From: Cellvibrio sp. UBA7661
Lineage (GTDB): Bacteria; Pseudomonadota; Gammaproteobacteria; Pseudomonadales; Cellvibrionaceae
Assembly (NCBI GenBank): GCA_002483365.1
Contig: DLHT01000003.1
Coordinates: forward strand, 372,001-436,000
Reading direction: 5' to 3'
DNA length: 64,000 nucleotides
Under the pieces are notes generated by a model, which was given only the letters and a program-made list of their open reading frames with translations, ran no database searches and was not told where the DNA came from. Positions 8,508 through 17,489 of this stretch are shown piece after piece. Every line of letters begins with the position of its first letter. Position 1 is the stretch's first letter. The position numbers were made by a program, and so were the translations under genes.

Positions 8508-9200
8508 TTACACCACCGCTGAAATCCAGCGCCGCAAACGGCTGCGCAGATATTGCATCATCGGCTTGCCGCGCCATGACCCCCAACACAAATGCGCACC
8601 GATGGTATGCGCAGTTTTTTTTGCGGTCAGTTTGGCCATTGTAAATTCCGGATAGACAACATGGCTGGGCATCACGGTAATATCCTTTTTATAATGCGGA
8701 TGTTCCTGCAAAAATAATGTCAGCGCATGCGGGCCGCTGAGAAACACAATATTGGTTTCACCTGCGCGATGCTTGGCAAAAATCTGTTCGATAAATTTAA
8801 GCCACATATCAAACCCCGGCTCCGATGCCATAAACGCATTGCCCAGTTTGGGGCCTCCGCCAATACTTTTGCATTCCGGTTCTTCAACGGCGAGCACACA
8901 TTTGTTATTAAGGAATTTTTGGTTAATCGGTTTGTAAAAAACATAATCAGTATCGAAATAAATTCCACCGTACACATACAAATACAGGCAGCGCGCAATA
9001 TCCACCCGGATCACTCCCACCGGAATACGTAAATAATCTTGCAAAAATTGCGGTGCTTTCTCTTGTACAAGCTGGAGATTGGTTTCATCGGTCCAGGCGT
9101 GATATTCAAAATCGGGCATTAATGCACGCGCGCGACGCGTCAGCTGACGCTCTTCCCAAACGTACGATTTGGAACATTGGTGCAGAATTTTCGGGATCAT
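8508..9200 (-). CDS. Glycosyltransferase with DXD motif (Gly_transf_sug / GT32-like)
   Basis: 230 aa. It begins IPKILHQCSKSYVWEER, the usual start of this family, and carries GVIRVDIARCLYLYVYGGIYFDTDYVF, whose DTD is the metal and nucleotide-sugar binding DXD motif. Family members transfer hexoses to glycolipids or polysaccharides in the cytoplasm. GGAAAA precedes ATG 9200. It stands alone, without other polysaccharide genes nearby, so acceptor and donor are unknown. It converges with the MocR gene. Confidence 0.85.
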   Translation of the reverse strand: MIPKILHQCSKSYVWEERQLTRRARALMPDFEYHAWTDETNLQLVQEKAPQFLQDYLRIPVGVIRVDIARCLYLYVYGGIYFDTDYVFYKPINQKFLNNKCVLAVEEPECKSIGGGPKLGNAFMASEPGFDMWLKFIEQIFAKHRAGETNIVFLSGPHALTLFLQEHPHYKKDITVMPSHVVYPEFTMAKLTAKKTAHTIGAHLCWGSWRGKPMMQYLRSRLRRWISAVV

Positions 9201-9290
9201 GGCGTTTTCCTTTTCATCTGGCGATTAAAACCGGAATACAGCGCTTGGTTTTAATATTTGCAATTGCTATGCCAGTAAAAAAGGAGCCGC

Positions 9291-10241
9291 TCAACCCTGA
9301 CCGGTTCTTCGCTGTTTGAGCGTGGGTGATTGATAAAGATATTGGTCGTGATCCACCAGCCACAGCTCGCGGTCGCGGCACATATCCACGAGATAATCGA
9401 TAAAACGCCGCACATAGCCAGGCATGTATTTATCTTTGGGAAACACCAGACTGAGGGTTTTTGTCTCCCGGCATTCCGCGAGCGGCAGCGTCGCTAATTC
9501 GCCACTTTGCAGTTCGTCGTAGCACATAAATAAGGGCAAATGCACCAATCCGAAGCCTTGGCTGGCAAATTGTTTGGCAAGGATAAATTCATTAACCACT
9601 AATTGCCGACACTGTTGCAGCGGCGAATCGCGGCCCGTATTGCCCGAACTTTTGCTCACCATAATGTAAGTGTGACGCGCGAGATCATCGGCTGTTTGCG
9701 GCGGGCTGATTTTTTTCAGGTAACAAGGGCTCGCCACCAAACCGTAATTAATCGTGCCCAAACGACGCGCGACCAGCGATGAATCCTCCAACTCGCCCAA
9801 CCGGATCGCCAAATCAAAACCGTCGCCTAATGCAAAACTGTTGCGGTCACAGACATTGATATCCAATTTGATACGCGGATGTTTTTCCATAAACGTCATC
9901 AGGTAATTACAAATGGCTTTGCTGTTGCAATCGTGCGGCAGACTGATTTTGATATTGCCCTCCAGTGCCGTCTGGTGCGCCTGTACTTGCGCATTGGCCA
10001 ATTCAATCTGCTGGATAATCTGGCAGCAGTGTTGGTAGTAAGCCTGCCCCGCACTGGTCAATTGGAAATAGCGACTATTGCGCGCAATCAGCGTCACACC
10101 CAATGCAGCCTCCAACTGTGCCAATTTGCGGCTGATGGTTTGTTTGCTGCTGTTTAATTGCTTGCTCGCGGCGGTGATGCTGTTTAATTCTGACACGGCA
10201 TGAAAAATATAAATGTCGTTTAAATTAACATTGGATACCAT
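9291..10241 (-). CDS. LysR-family transcriptional regulator
   Basis: 316 aa. The N-terminal helix-turn-helix (YIFHAVSELNSITAASKQLNSSKQTISRKLAQLEAAL) resembles the CrgA/AaeR-like branch, followed by a substrate-binding fold. GAGGGG precedes ATG 10241. It shares its strand with the glycosyltransferase 90 bases downstream. The target gene is not evident; the neighbour upstream, across a gap of about 480 bases, is a plus-strand membrane protein that could be controlled from this region. Confidence 0.9.
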   Translation of the reverse strand: MVSNVNLNDIYIFHAVSELNSITAASKQLNSSKQTISRKLAQLEAALGVTLIARNSRYFQLTSAGQAYYQHCCQIIQQIELANAQVQAHQTALEGNIKISLPHDCNSKAICNYLMTFMEKHPRIKLDINVCDRNSFALGDGFDLAIRLGELEDSSLVARRLGTINYGLVASPCYLKKISPPQTADDLARHTYIMVSKSSGNTGRDSPLQQCRQLVVNEFILAKQFASQGFGLVHLPLFMCYDELQSGELATLPLAECRETKTLSLVFPKDKYMPGYVRRFIDYLVDMCRDRELWLVDHDQYLYQSPTLKQRRTGQG

Positions 10242-10719
10242 AAACCCCTCAACAAAAGTTGACGCAGAAAATAAAGGTACTGCTCTACTGAGTTCTGTAG
10301 AACCTCTGTTTGCTGGGGCAAATCGCTAGGTTGGATTGAGTGGCACTTAAATTATCATTCAGGCCAATCAAATTTCCTGATGAGGTGTATTGGTCTTAGT
10401 ATGGTTTGCAATGTATCGTCATTGCTTTTTTATTTCTGTTAACCGTATTCCCGCGAGGCTTTTTTGGGTTTGGTCGCGCAATTCCGTTTTATTTTTTATC
10501 TCCATAGCGCTAAACCGTTTGCTGATGTGAACAATAAACGGTGACTACAAACTACCGCGGCTTATTTAACACAGCTTCCCTCCAAATAACAGCCCAAATA
10601 ACCGCCGCGCGCGTATCAAAGTTGCAACTCAGTGTCCCGATAATTTCACTCTGCAAATAGGTTGTTGACGAATAGCATCTTCGCCCTGCTATTGAATAAC
10701 GAATAAAAGGAGCCTTGAT
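10242..10719. other. Intergenic region, 478 bases, no gene seen
   Basis: This is the divergent gap between the LysR gene and the membrane protein gene. No open frame with a ribosome site, no RNA gene and no strong hairpin is visible. It must contain both promoters. Confidence 0.6.
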
Positions 10720-11748
10720 ATGAAATGCCGCCTCTCTTTATGGCTTGTCTTATGCCTTGCCCCAACACTGTTTCCGCTGGTGGCGCACGCGCATGTCAAA
10801 TGGTTTGTCGATGACAGTCACGCATTTACCGAAGCCGGTTATTTCTTTGATAGTCTTTTTGCATTTATCCTCGCCGGTGCATTTTTATTTGTGGCAGCCG
10901 CCAGCCTCTTGCAACGGCACGCACGGCAAAATATACGCAGCTATGATTTTCTTTATGCGCCTGTCAGTAAACTCTGGATGAAAAATCCATCGCGCCACAT
11001 CAACACCTTATTAAAATTTTCACTGGGAATACTGTTACTCGCGAATTTACTGCAGGGGCATTTTATTGCACCCAATTTCGTGCGCGATGGCGGATCATTT
11101 GAATACGCACTGGTTCAGGCGCTGTTGATATTGTTATTAATTGTGGATGTCAGCCTGTTTGCATTGGCGCTCTTTGTATTTTCACTTTCGCTATTTTTAT
11201 TATTTCCCATCACCAGTGCGATTGATTACGCACCGGAATTAATTGCGTTGAGCATCGCACTGTTTTTTACCAGCCCACGGTATGCCGAGGGGCGGTTAAA
11301 CACGAAATTTTTCGGCAAACAATATCGCATTCAACATCGCTCATTGGCTGTCGGCATTGTGCAATTTGGGTTGGGTTTGCAATTAATTATTCTCACCTTC
11401 CATGACAAATTATTGCACCCCGGTTATGGCCTGGCATTTTTGCATGAATATCCGGTGTTTAATTTCCCACACTATTTTGGCTGGCACAGTTTTACCAATA
11501 CCCATTTTGTTTTTGGTGCAGGCATGGCCGAGCTGTGCTTTGGTGTATTGCTCGTGGCCAATATTGCACCGCGCATTGCATCGCTATTGATTGTGATTAT
11601 TTTTACCCTGACCGGAATTGTGCTGGGGCCAGAAGAATTACTTGGCCATGTACCAATTATTGCGATGGCGCTGGTCTTACTGCTCACACCGCTCCCCGGT
11701 TTTGCCGCACCTGAAGCACAATTGGATTCGCAATTGTTGCCGGATTGA
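10720..11748 (+). CDS. Polytopic membrane protein, unknown function (weakly DoxX-like)
   Basis: 342 aa, starting behind AAAGGAG. It has an N-terminal signal-like segment ending AHAHVKWFVDD, then about eight hydrophobic helices. His and Trp residues sit at helix ends (GHFIAPNF, FHDKLLHPGYG, HYFGWHSFTNTHFVFGAGMAE). The last half resembles DoxX-like proteins that carry oxidised or gas-related redox chemistry, but the similarity is only in general pattern. The gene stands alone and is convergent with the toxin-antitoxin operon. No function is assigned. Confidence 0.6.
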   Translation: MKCRLSLWLVLCLAPTLFPLVAHAHVKWFVDDSHAFTEAGYFFDSLFAFILAGAFLFVAAASLLQRHARQNIRSYDFLYAPVSKLWMKNPSRHINTLLKFSLGILLLANLLQGHFIAPNFVRDGGSFEYALVQALLILLLIVDVSLFALALFVFSLSLFLLFPITSAIDYAPELIALSIALFFTSPRYAEGRLNTKFFGKQYRIQHRSLAVGIVQFGLGLQLIILTFHDKLLHPGYGLAFLHEYPVFNFPHYFGWHSFTNTHFVFGAGMAELCFGVLLVANIAPRIASLLIVIIFTLTGIVLGPEELLGHVPIIAMALVLLLTPLPGFAAPEAQLDSQLLPD

Positions 11749-11795
11749 CCTGTGGCAATTTACCAGCATTAAATGCGACAAACTGTGCGCGGGAG

Positions 11796-12074
11796 TCAGC
11801 GCTGCTCGCGGGTATGCCACACTCGTAATACATAAAGAGTGTCAGCATGGATTTCATAGCGCAGCTCATAAGCGCCAATCAGGATACGACGAACTTCGCG
11901 CGGTAAAAATTCATCCAACTTTTCACCAATACGCGGATTAGCGAGCAATTTGACAGGTGATTGGGTGAGGTTCTGGATAACCCGCGCAGCGGCAGGTGGA
12001 TTGAGGGGAGCGAGAAAATCGTAGAGCCGCGCCAAATCCATGAGCGCTTTACTTGTCCATTCGATTTGCATCAT
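11796..12074 (-). CDS. ParE/RelE-superfamily toxin
   Basis: 92 aa with the short alpha-beta layout of ParE/RelE toxins: IEWTSKALMDLARLYDFLAPLNPPAAARVIQNL, then GEKLDEFLPREVRRILIGAYELRYEI and DTLYVLRVWHTREQR at the end, where the terminal His/Arg region is conserved in the ParE branch. The start ATG overlaps the antitoxin stop by four bases (ATGA), so the two are translationally coupled. ParE-branch proteins poison gyrase and RelE-branch proteins cut mRNA; the ParE assignment is favoured but not certain. Confidence 0.88.
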   Translation of the reverse strand: MMQIEWTSKALMDLARLYDFLAPLNPPAAARVIQNLTQSPVKLLANPRIGEKLDEFLPREVRRILIGAYELRYEIHADTLYVLRVWHTREQR

Positions 12075-12340
12075 TTGGGTACCGGTAAGGGTTTGTCTGT
12101 ACCCAGACTTTCAGCCCACGCCTGCACAGAGTGGTGATCAATAACTCGCCCCTGATCTACATCGTCAAGTGCCTCCCGGGTCAAGCGGCTGCGCTCTTCT
12201 TCCTGATCAATCCAGGCTGCTAGCGCCTGTTTGATAATCCAACCACGTGAACGCTCAAGGCGCGTAGCCAATTCATCAATCTTTTCAGCCATTGGCAGGG
12301 ATACATGGGCAGTTATTACTTTGGTGTCTGCGGTAGCCAT
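12071..12340 (-). CDS. Ribbon-helix-helix antitoxin (CopG/RHH family)
   Basis: 89 aa. The N-terminal half reads VITAHVSLPMAEKIDELATRLERSRGWIIKQALAAWIDQEEER, a ribbon-helix-helix DNA-binding fold. The acidic C-terminal half (EALDDVDQGRVIDHHSVQAWAESLG) is the part expected to wrap the toxin. It is first in the operon, coupled to the toxin gene. Two palindromes just upstream are the likely autoregulatory operators. Confidence 0.9.
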   Translation of the reverse strand: MATADTKVITAHVSLPMAEKIDELATRLERSRGWIIKQALAAWIDQEEERSRLTREALDDVDQGRVIDHHSVQAWAESLGTDKPLPVPK

Positions 12341-12350
12341 AACAGTCTCT

Positions 12351-12385
12351 TAATCACAGTGATTAGAAATTAATCATAGTGATTA
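12351..12385. promoter_or_regulatory. Double operator of the toxin-antitoxin operon
   Basis: TAATCACAGTGATTA (12351-12365) is a perfect palindrome, and TAATCATAGTGATTA (12371-12385) is the same with one change. The two lie exactly 20 bases apart, two helical turns, directly before the antitoxin start. RHH antitoxins bind such paired sites cooperatively. Confidence 0.75.
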
Positions 12386-12397
12386 CCAATGTTGGAT

Positions 12398-13579
12398 TCA
12401 ACCAAAAATATCCATCTGCCCATCGGACTTTTGGGTGGCGGGGATGTGTAAGGGTTTGCGGAATTGGGTGCAATCCAGTTCGCCGTAGCGGCGGCTTTTA
12501 TCGAGGCCGTAGCGTTTTAGGCCTTTTAAAAATCGCTGGCGGATCATATCGGCCCACAGCCCTTCACCGCGCATGCGCGTTGCAAAATTTGCATCGTAGT
12601 CTTTACCGCCGCGCATATCGCGGATGCGGTTCATCACCCGCGCGGCGCGCTCGGGAAAGTGGATTTGCAGCCATTCCTGAAACAGCGGATTGATCTCCCA
12701 CGGCAAGCGCAGCACGGTGTAACCGGCGGCGGTCGCGCCTGCATCGGCGGCGGCTTTTAATACGCGCTCGATTTCCTGCTCGGTGATAAACGGAATAATT
12801 GGCGCAACACTCACCATGGTGGGAATGCCCGCATTTGCCAAACGCTCGATAGTTTGCAAGCGGCGGGTGGGCGATGCGGCGCGCGGCTCCAGAATGCGGG
12901 AAATGCTGTGATCCAAAGTCGTAATTGTGATTGCGACTGCCGCGAGATTTTTCTGCGCCATCGGTTGCAGCAAATCAATATCCCGTTCAATCAAGGCCGA
13001 TTTGGTAATCATCCCCACCGGATGGTCGCACTCATGAAACACCTCCAGACATTGGCGGGTGATATTCAGCTCGCGCTCGCACGGCTGGTAGGCATCGGTG
13101 TTCACCCCGAAGGCGATAGGGCTCGGCTGGTAATTCTGCTGCGCGAGTTCGCGGCGCAGCACATCCGCGGCATTGGTTTTGGCGTACAGCCGGGTTTCAA
13201 AATCCAACCCCGGCGATAGCCCCAAATACGCGTGGGTCGGGCGCGCAAAACAATAGACGCAACCATGTTCGCAGCCGCGATAGGGATTGATGGAGACGCT
13301 GAAGGGAATATCCGGCGACTGGTTGCGGCTCAAAACACTCTTGGCCAGCTCGGGTGTGACATGGGTTTTTAACGCGGGGCGGATGTCAGTGTCATCCTCA
13401 TGGTGTTGCCAGCCATCGTCCACGGTTTCAATCAGCTGGGTTTCAAAACGGCCGGCAATATTACTCGCTGCACCGCGCCCCTTTTGCGCTTGGGGTTTGG
13501 CGGCGATCCACAATTCCGGGTCTATCGATTCTGAGCCTATCGATTCCGGGTCTCTGTAGTCATGATCATCAGCCGCCAT
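12398..13579 (-). CDS. PA0069-family radical SAM protein
   Basis: 393 aa. The CEHGCVYCFAR motif (C-x3-C-x2-C) binds the 4Fe-4S cluster that cleaves S-adenosylmethionine, and the preceding SINPYRG, HAYLGLSPGLDFET and later SVAPIIPF, YTVLRLPWE blocks match the PA0069/SplB-like subgroup. The substrate is unknown in the family. The N-terminus has a short repeated stretch (IGSESIDPE). The toxin-antitoxin promoter lies immediately downstream of its stop, on the same strand. Confidence 0.92.
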   Translation of the reverse strand: MAADDHDYRDPESIGSESIDPELWIAAKPQAQKGRGAASNIAGRFETQLIETVDDGWQHHEDDTDIRPALKTHVTPELAKSVLSRNQSPDIPFSVSINPYRGCEHGCVYCFARPTHAYLGLSPGLDFETRLYAKTNAADVLRRELAQQNYQPSPIAFGVNTDAYQPCERELNITRQCLEVFHECDHPVGMITKSALIERDIDLLQPMAQKNLAAVAITITTLDHSISRILEPRAASPTRRLQTIERLANAGIPTMVSVAPIIPFITEQEIERVLKAAADAGATAAGYTVLRLPWEINPLFQEWLQIHFPERAARVMNRIRDMRGGKDYDANFATRMRGEGLWADMIRQRFLKGLKRYGLDKSRRYGELDCTQFRKPLHIPATQKSDGQMDIFG

Positions 13580-13877
13580 ATCACCACTCCCGAATTATTG
13601 CAGTGCAACTTACTGTATATAAAAACAGTATTTTGCGCTCAATAGCGGCTGCTTGGCAAGGTACGACTTTTATCTGTGAGCAGGATTTTGTGTTTGTTGG
13701 ATGCCGATGTAGGTTTGCCAGTCACCATTTCCGGTTTGCAGCGCATCATTTTACGTTTAGTGCTCAAACTGGTGCGACGCGCCCTGTGCCTACACACAAG
13801 ATACGCTTGTGGCATTCAGTGGTTGCCACCCAACGACAAACTCAAGCGTTTTCTAATAAAGATAAAAGGTACTCGCT
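13580..13877 (+). promoter_or_regulatory. Upstream region of the first GH16 gene
   Basis: About 300 bases between the divergent radical SAM gene and the GH16 gene. No supported gene is seen. It should hold both promoters; AAAGGTA lies close before ATG 13878. Confidence 0.4.
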
Positions 13878-15077
13878 ATGTTCACTCTCAATCGCTATAC
13901 CGGCGTGCTCTTTGCGCTCGCCACCCTGATCGGCGTTAGCATCACCAGCGCCGCCAATGCCAAGCCTTATAAGGCAGCGGAAATCTACTCCAAGCAAACC
14001 TACAAATATGGCCGCTATGAAATGCGTATGCGCGTCGCCAAGGGGAGCGGGGTGTTGTCCACATTCTTCACCTACAAAAATGGATCGGAACAGCCAGGTG
14101 TTTTCTGGGAAGAGATCGACATCGAGATCTTCGGTAAGAACAACGCCACCCAATGGCAGAGCAATGTGATTATCGGTACCAATCGCCCGACCACCAAAAC
14201 CGAAGGTTTGCATACCATGCCTTATTCATTGGGCGATGGTTACAACACCTATGTGCTGGAGTGGACACCCAGTTACATCGCCTGGTTTGTGAACGGCACG
14301 CAAGTGCGTCGCATTAACGGCGGCCAGTTCGTCACCAGCCTGACCAGCCCGCAAGATCTGCGCTTCAATCTGTGGGCGGCGAATATCGCCGAGTGGGTCG
14401 GGGCGTTTAACCCCAATATTCTGCCGGTTTATCAATTCGTAAATTACATCGAGTACAAACCCTGGAATGCCTCTACCAACAGTTTTGGCACGGGTTGGCG
14501 CGATGACTTCAATAGCTTCGATACCAATCGCTGGAACAAAGCCAACTGGACCTTTGGTGAAAACTTGGCGGATTTCGACCCCAATAACGTCGTCGTAAAA
14601 AATGGCATTTTGGTATTGGCACTGACCCGTGAAGGCCAAACCGGTTATACCGGCACACCACCTGCTGATACTGGCAGCGGCGGTGGAAGTGGCGGCAGCA
14701 GTAGCAGTGCGCCCGCTACCGCTATCACTATTCAGGCGGAAAACTTTAACGAAGTCGGCGGCAGTGTGACTGTATCGGGCGGCACGGTGGGTTACATCGA
14801 TGCAGGCGAGTGGATGAAATACAACAATGTGAATATTCCGCAAACCGGGACTTACAAGGTTGAATACCGTGTCGCATCGGCACTCACCACCGCGCAATTC
14901 ACTTTGGATCGCAACGGCGTAGGTTTAGGCACCATCAGCGTGCCCAACACCGGTGGCTGGGGCACTTACCAGACGATCTCACACAATGTGTATTTGAATG
15001 CAGGCGTGCAAAGTCTGGCGATCTACGCTAACACCGGCGGCTTCAATATCGATTGGTTCAAGCTCACCAAAATATAA
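13878..15077 (+). CDS. Secreted circularly permuted GH16 beta-glucanase (licheninase-like) with CBM6
   Basis: 399 aa. A signal peptide ends near ANA-KPY. The GH16 catalytic motif EEIDIE is at residues 78-83 (E79, D81, E83). The block that normally begins a GH16 lichenase (WRDDFNSFDTNRWNKANWTF ... VVVKNGILVLALT) comes here after the catalytic part, at about 205-250, so the jelly roll is circularly permuted, as in the Fibrobacter succinogenes 1,3-1,4-beta-glucanase. A Gly/Ser linker leads to a C-terminal CBM6 (ITIQAENFNEVGG ... YIDAGEWMKYNNV ... GGFNIDWFKL). It probably cuts mixed-linkage beta-glucan outside the cell. A paralogue follows. Confidence 0.9.
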   Translation: MFTLNRYTGVLFALATLIGVSITSAANAKPYKAAEIYSKQTYKYGRYEMRMRVAKGSGVLSTFFTYKNGSEQPGVFWEEIDIEIFGKNNATQWQSNVIIGTNRPTTKTEGLHTMPYSLGDGYNTYVLEWTPSYIAWFVNGTQVRRINGGQFVTSLTSPQDLRFNLWAANIAEWVGAFNPNILPVYQFVNYIEYKPWNASTNSFGTGWRDDFNSFDTNRWNKANWTFGENLADFDPNNVVVKNGILVLALTREGQTGYTGTPPADTGSGGGSGGSSSSAPATAITIQAENFNEVGGSVTVSGGTVGYIDAGEWMKYNNVNIPQTGTYKVEYRVASALTTAQFTLDRNGVGLGTISVPNTGGWGTYQTISHNVYLNAGVQSLAIYANTGGFNIDWFKLTKI

Positions 15078-15092
15078 TTTGTTTTAGCCCTT

Positions 15093-15127
15093 GGGAGTGT
15101 CGGGCTCTGCTCGCACTCCCATTTTTT
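15093..15127 (+). terminator. Terminator between the two GH16 genes
   Basis: GGGAGTG and CACTCCC form the stem, followed by A and six T. It separates the paralogues into two transcription units, at least in part. Confidence 0.75.
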
Positions 15128-15178
15128 AATACTGTTTTTGCTGTCGATTTTTAATTGTTTGTTGATGAGGTAAACGTT

Positions 15179-16171
15179 ATGCGTCGTTTGTTGTGTGTGT
15201 TGTTAATCGTCACCACCGGATTGGTTAGTCATCTCGTTCATGCCAAGGCTTACAAGGGCGCAGAAATTTATTCCAACGACAGTTTCTTGTACGGCCGCTA
15301 CGAAATCCGTATGCGTGTGGCCAATGCCAGCGGCGTGTTATCCACTTTTTTTACTTACAAAAATGGTTCGGAAGTTGGCAATACTTTTTGGGAAGAAATT
15401 GATATCGAAGTATTCGGAAAAAATAACGCAACCGAATGGCAGAGCAACATTATTCTCGGCAGCTCCCGCCCCACACTTCACACCGAACAAGTTCATAATG
15501 CCAATACATCGCTCGCCAATACGTATCACACTTATGTACTGGAGTGGACACCGGATTATGTCGCCTGGTATTTGGATGGCGTAGAAGTGCGCCGCATCAC
15601 CGGCACCAGCACCGTCACCAGTCTCACCAATCCGCAAAGTTTACGTTTTAATTTGTGGGCATCGGATTCAATACTCTGGGCAGGCGAGTGGGATGACAGT
15701 GTGTTGCCCGTGTATCAATTTGTGAATTACATCGACTACAAAGCTTACAACACCACCACCAAAACATTTGAAGGTGGATGGCGCGATGATTTCACCACAT
15801 TGGATAGCGCGCGCTGGGGCACAGCCAATTGGACATTTGAAGGCAACCGCGTGTATTTCGCACCAGAAAATGTGGTGATCAAAGACGGCATTCTGGTGCT
15901 CGCACTCACCAAAGAAAACGCAACAGGTTACACCGGTACACCACCAGCTGATGAACCTGCAAACGCCAGCAGCTCCGCTGCAAGTTCCATTGCCGTTTCA
16001 AGCTCTGCAGCTGCCAGTTCCACTGCAAGTTCTATTGCAGCTTCAGCCGCTGCATCGTCTGTCGCCACATCAAAAACCTCGGGCGGATCGGGCGGTGGCG
16101 GTGGTGCATTTAACTTGCTCGGCTTAATTGCGCTGTGCGGATTGTTGTTGGTTCGTCGCGGAAAAAAATAA
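15179..16171 (+). CDS. Circularly permuted GH16 beta-glucanase with Ser-rich linker and GlyGly-CTERM anchor
   Basis: 330 aa from ATG 15179, with GATGAGG upstream; an in-frame start at 15155 is less likely. Signal peptide to about residue 23. GH16 motif EEIDIE at 72-77. As in the preceding gene, the WRDDFTTLDSARWGTANWTF block follows the catalytic block, so the fold is permuted. A Ser/Ala-rich linker (about 265-300) leads to GGSGGGGGAFNLLGLIALCGLL and a final RRGKK, a GlyGly-CTERM sorting signal processed by rhombosortase and type II secretion. The first paralogue has CBM6 instead, so the pair differ in how they are retained. Confidence 0.9.
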   Translation: MRRLLCVLLIVTTGLVSHLVHAKAYKGAEIYSNDSFLYGRYEIRMRVANASGVLSTFFTYKNGSEVGNTFWEEIDIEVFGKNNATEWQSNIILGSSRPTLHTEQVHNANTSLANTYHTYVLEWTPDYVAWYLDGVEVRRITGTSTVTSLTNPQSLRFNLWASDSILWAGEWDDSVLPVYQFVNYIDYKAYNTTTKTFEGGWRDDFTTLDSARWGTANWTFEGNRVYFAPENVVIKDGILVLALTKENATGYTGTPPADEPANASSSAASSIAVSSSAAASSTASSIAASAAASSVATSKTSGGSGGGGGAFNLLGLIALCGLLLVRRGKK

Positions 16172-16222
16172 CCCTCACCCCAACCCTCTCCTATTTACGG
16201 AAAAGAGAGGGGGAGAGGGAGT
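16172..16222. repeat. Interspersed palindromic repeat (CCCTCACCCCAACCCTCTCC type)
   Basis: Begins directly after the GH16 stop; CCCTCTCC pairs with the GAGAGGG segments near 16205-16219. This C-rich/G-rich palindrome type is widely scattered downstream of genes in gammaproteobacteria, and may act as a terminator for the convergent genes. Confidence 0.55.
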
Positions 16223-16249
16223 TAAAAAGTCTTGACGACGGAAGGGGGA

Positions 16250-17389
16250 TTACAGCGGATGTTGTTTTCTAAACTCCGCTGCCGACATTCCTGTGTAACG
16301 TTTAAAAAACCGGTGAAATGACGATTTACTGTTAAATCCTGACTCCAACAAAATATCCAGAATCGTCATAGTGGAACATTGGGGGTCAAGCAACATTTGC
16401 TTGGCCTTATTTACCCTGTACTCATTCACAAATTCAAAGAAATTGGTGTTGAACTCTTTATTTATAATGTTCGATACCTCGCGGTAATGAATACCCACCT
16501 GCCGCGCAAAATCTTCAATATTCAAATTCTGTTTTAAATACAGCTGATGCTTTTCCATAGTGTTGCGGATACGCGCAATTGCCTCCGGCGATATTTCTAC
16601 CGCTACTGCAACTTCTTTTTCTTTGGGCTTGTCTTTGGTCTCTAATAGTTGGTGTGCATACAATAAGCTGTAAACAAAGAGTGCGTTAACCAACAAAAAG
16701 GTAATGTAATTATCAAAAATGCCAAAGCTATCGGCGATGGAAAAACTCACGGTTTGCCCCAGCAGATGAACCACCAGCGACCACAACCAATTTAATGCAA
16801 AACCCAAGCTCAGCAATAACAACCAATAAGGCCCCTGCAAACTCAAGCTGGAATAAAATTCTTTTAATTGTTGTTTGTAACGATAAATTTCCAGTGCTGC
16901 TGCAAAAGCGTATACCACTGGCAAAAATTTCAGATAGTGCCACACATAACTGGTAAGCCTTACAGAATGGTCTGTGTGGCTATTGGGTAAATAGCGCAGC
17001 CTGTCGCTGTCCAAACCACCCAATAAAACCCAGCCGAACAACACCAATAAATGCAACAAATGAATGCTGTCTTTTAAGCGCAGGGAAAAATTAGCGCGGG
17101 TAATAGACACCACATACAAATATAAAAAAATACTTTTGCCCACAACCGCTGCGACCAAACCCAGCGACAACATCATCTTTGCCAATCCGCTATCTAACCC
17201 GATGTAATCATTCCACAGCCATAAATTACACAGCGCACTTGCACCCACGCACACAAAAAATCCCGATAACAGGCGCGAGGCAATCGCCTTTTGTTTGGAG
17301 AGCAACCACTGGAAAATCACCAGCAACACACAAACTGCAAGTGTGAGCAGGAGGATCAGATCATGGATATTGAAAATAGGGGTTTTCAT
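16250..17389 (-). CDS. Membrane-anchored AraC-family regulator
   Basis: 379 aa. The first about 245 residues contain around seven hydrophobic helices. The C-terminal about 100 residues form an AraC/XylS double helix-turn-helix (LNIEDFARQVGIHYREVSNIINKEFNTNFFEFVNEYRVNKAKQMLL ... ILLESGFNSKSSFHRFFKRYTGMSAAEFRK). Such 7TM-AraC proteins are common in polysaccharide-degrading bacteria and are thought to couple a membrane signal to nearby genes. Convergent with the GH16 genes, it may regulate them; this is an inference from position. Confidence 0.88.
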   Translation of the reverse strand: MKTPIFNIHDLILLLTLAVCVLLVIFQWLLSKQKAIASRLLSGFFVCVGASALCNLWLWNDYIGLDSGLAKMMLSLGLVAAVVGKSIFLYLYVVSITRANFSLRLKDSIHLLHLLVLFGWVLLGGLDSDRLRYLPNSHTDHSVRLTSYVWHYLKFLPVVYAFAAALEIYRYKQQLKEFYSSLSLQGPYWLLLLSLGFALNWLWSLVVHLLGQTVSFSIADSFGIFDNYITFLLVNALFVYSLLYAHQLLETKDKPKEKEVAVAVEISPEAIARIRNTMEKHQLYLKQNLNIEDFARQVGIHYREVSNIINKEFNTNFFEFVNEYRVNKAKQMLLDPQCSTMTILDILLESGFNSKSSFHRFFKRYTGMSAAEFRKQHPL

Positions 17390-17447
17390 GGTTGGTTTGG
17401 TCTTTCTTATAGTAGAGGCAGCTTTTATTGCGATGTAGCAAGTCTAG

Positions 17448-17480
17448 CAGGTGAAGTGGCCAATAGAGCAACTTCACCTG
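17448..17480. promoter_or_regulatory. Perfect 10-bp inverted repeat between the sulP stop and the AraC gene
   Basis: CAGGTGAAGT (17448-17457) and ACTTCACCTG (17471-17480) flank a 13-base loop. No T-run follows on either side. It may end the sulP transcript or serve as an operator for the downstream AraC-type gene. Confidence 0.4.
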
Positions 17481-17489
17481 GACGCGATC

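Noticed and set aside
16172..16222. CRISPR-like repeat
   Set aside because: It is a single palindromic element; no regularly spaced repeats and no cas genes occur in the window.
17448..17480. Riboswitch before the AraC gene
   Set aside because: Only one simple hairpin is seen, with no conserved aptamer core.
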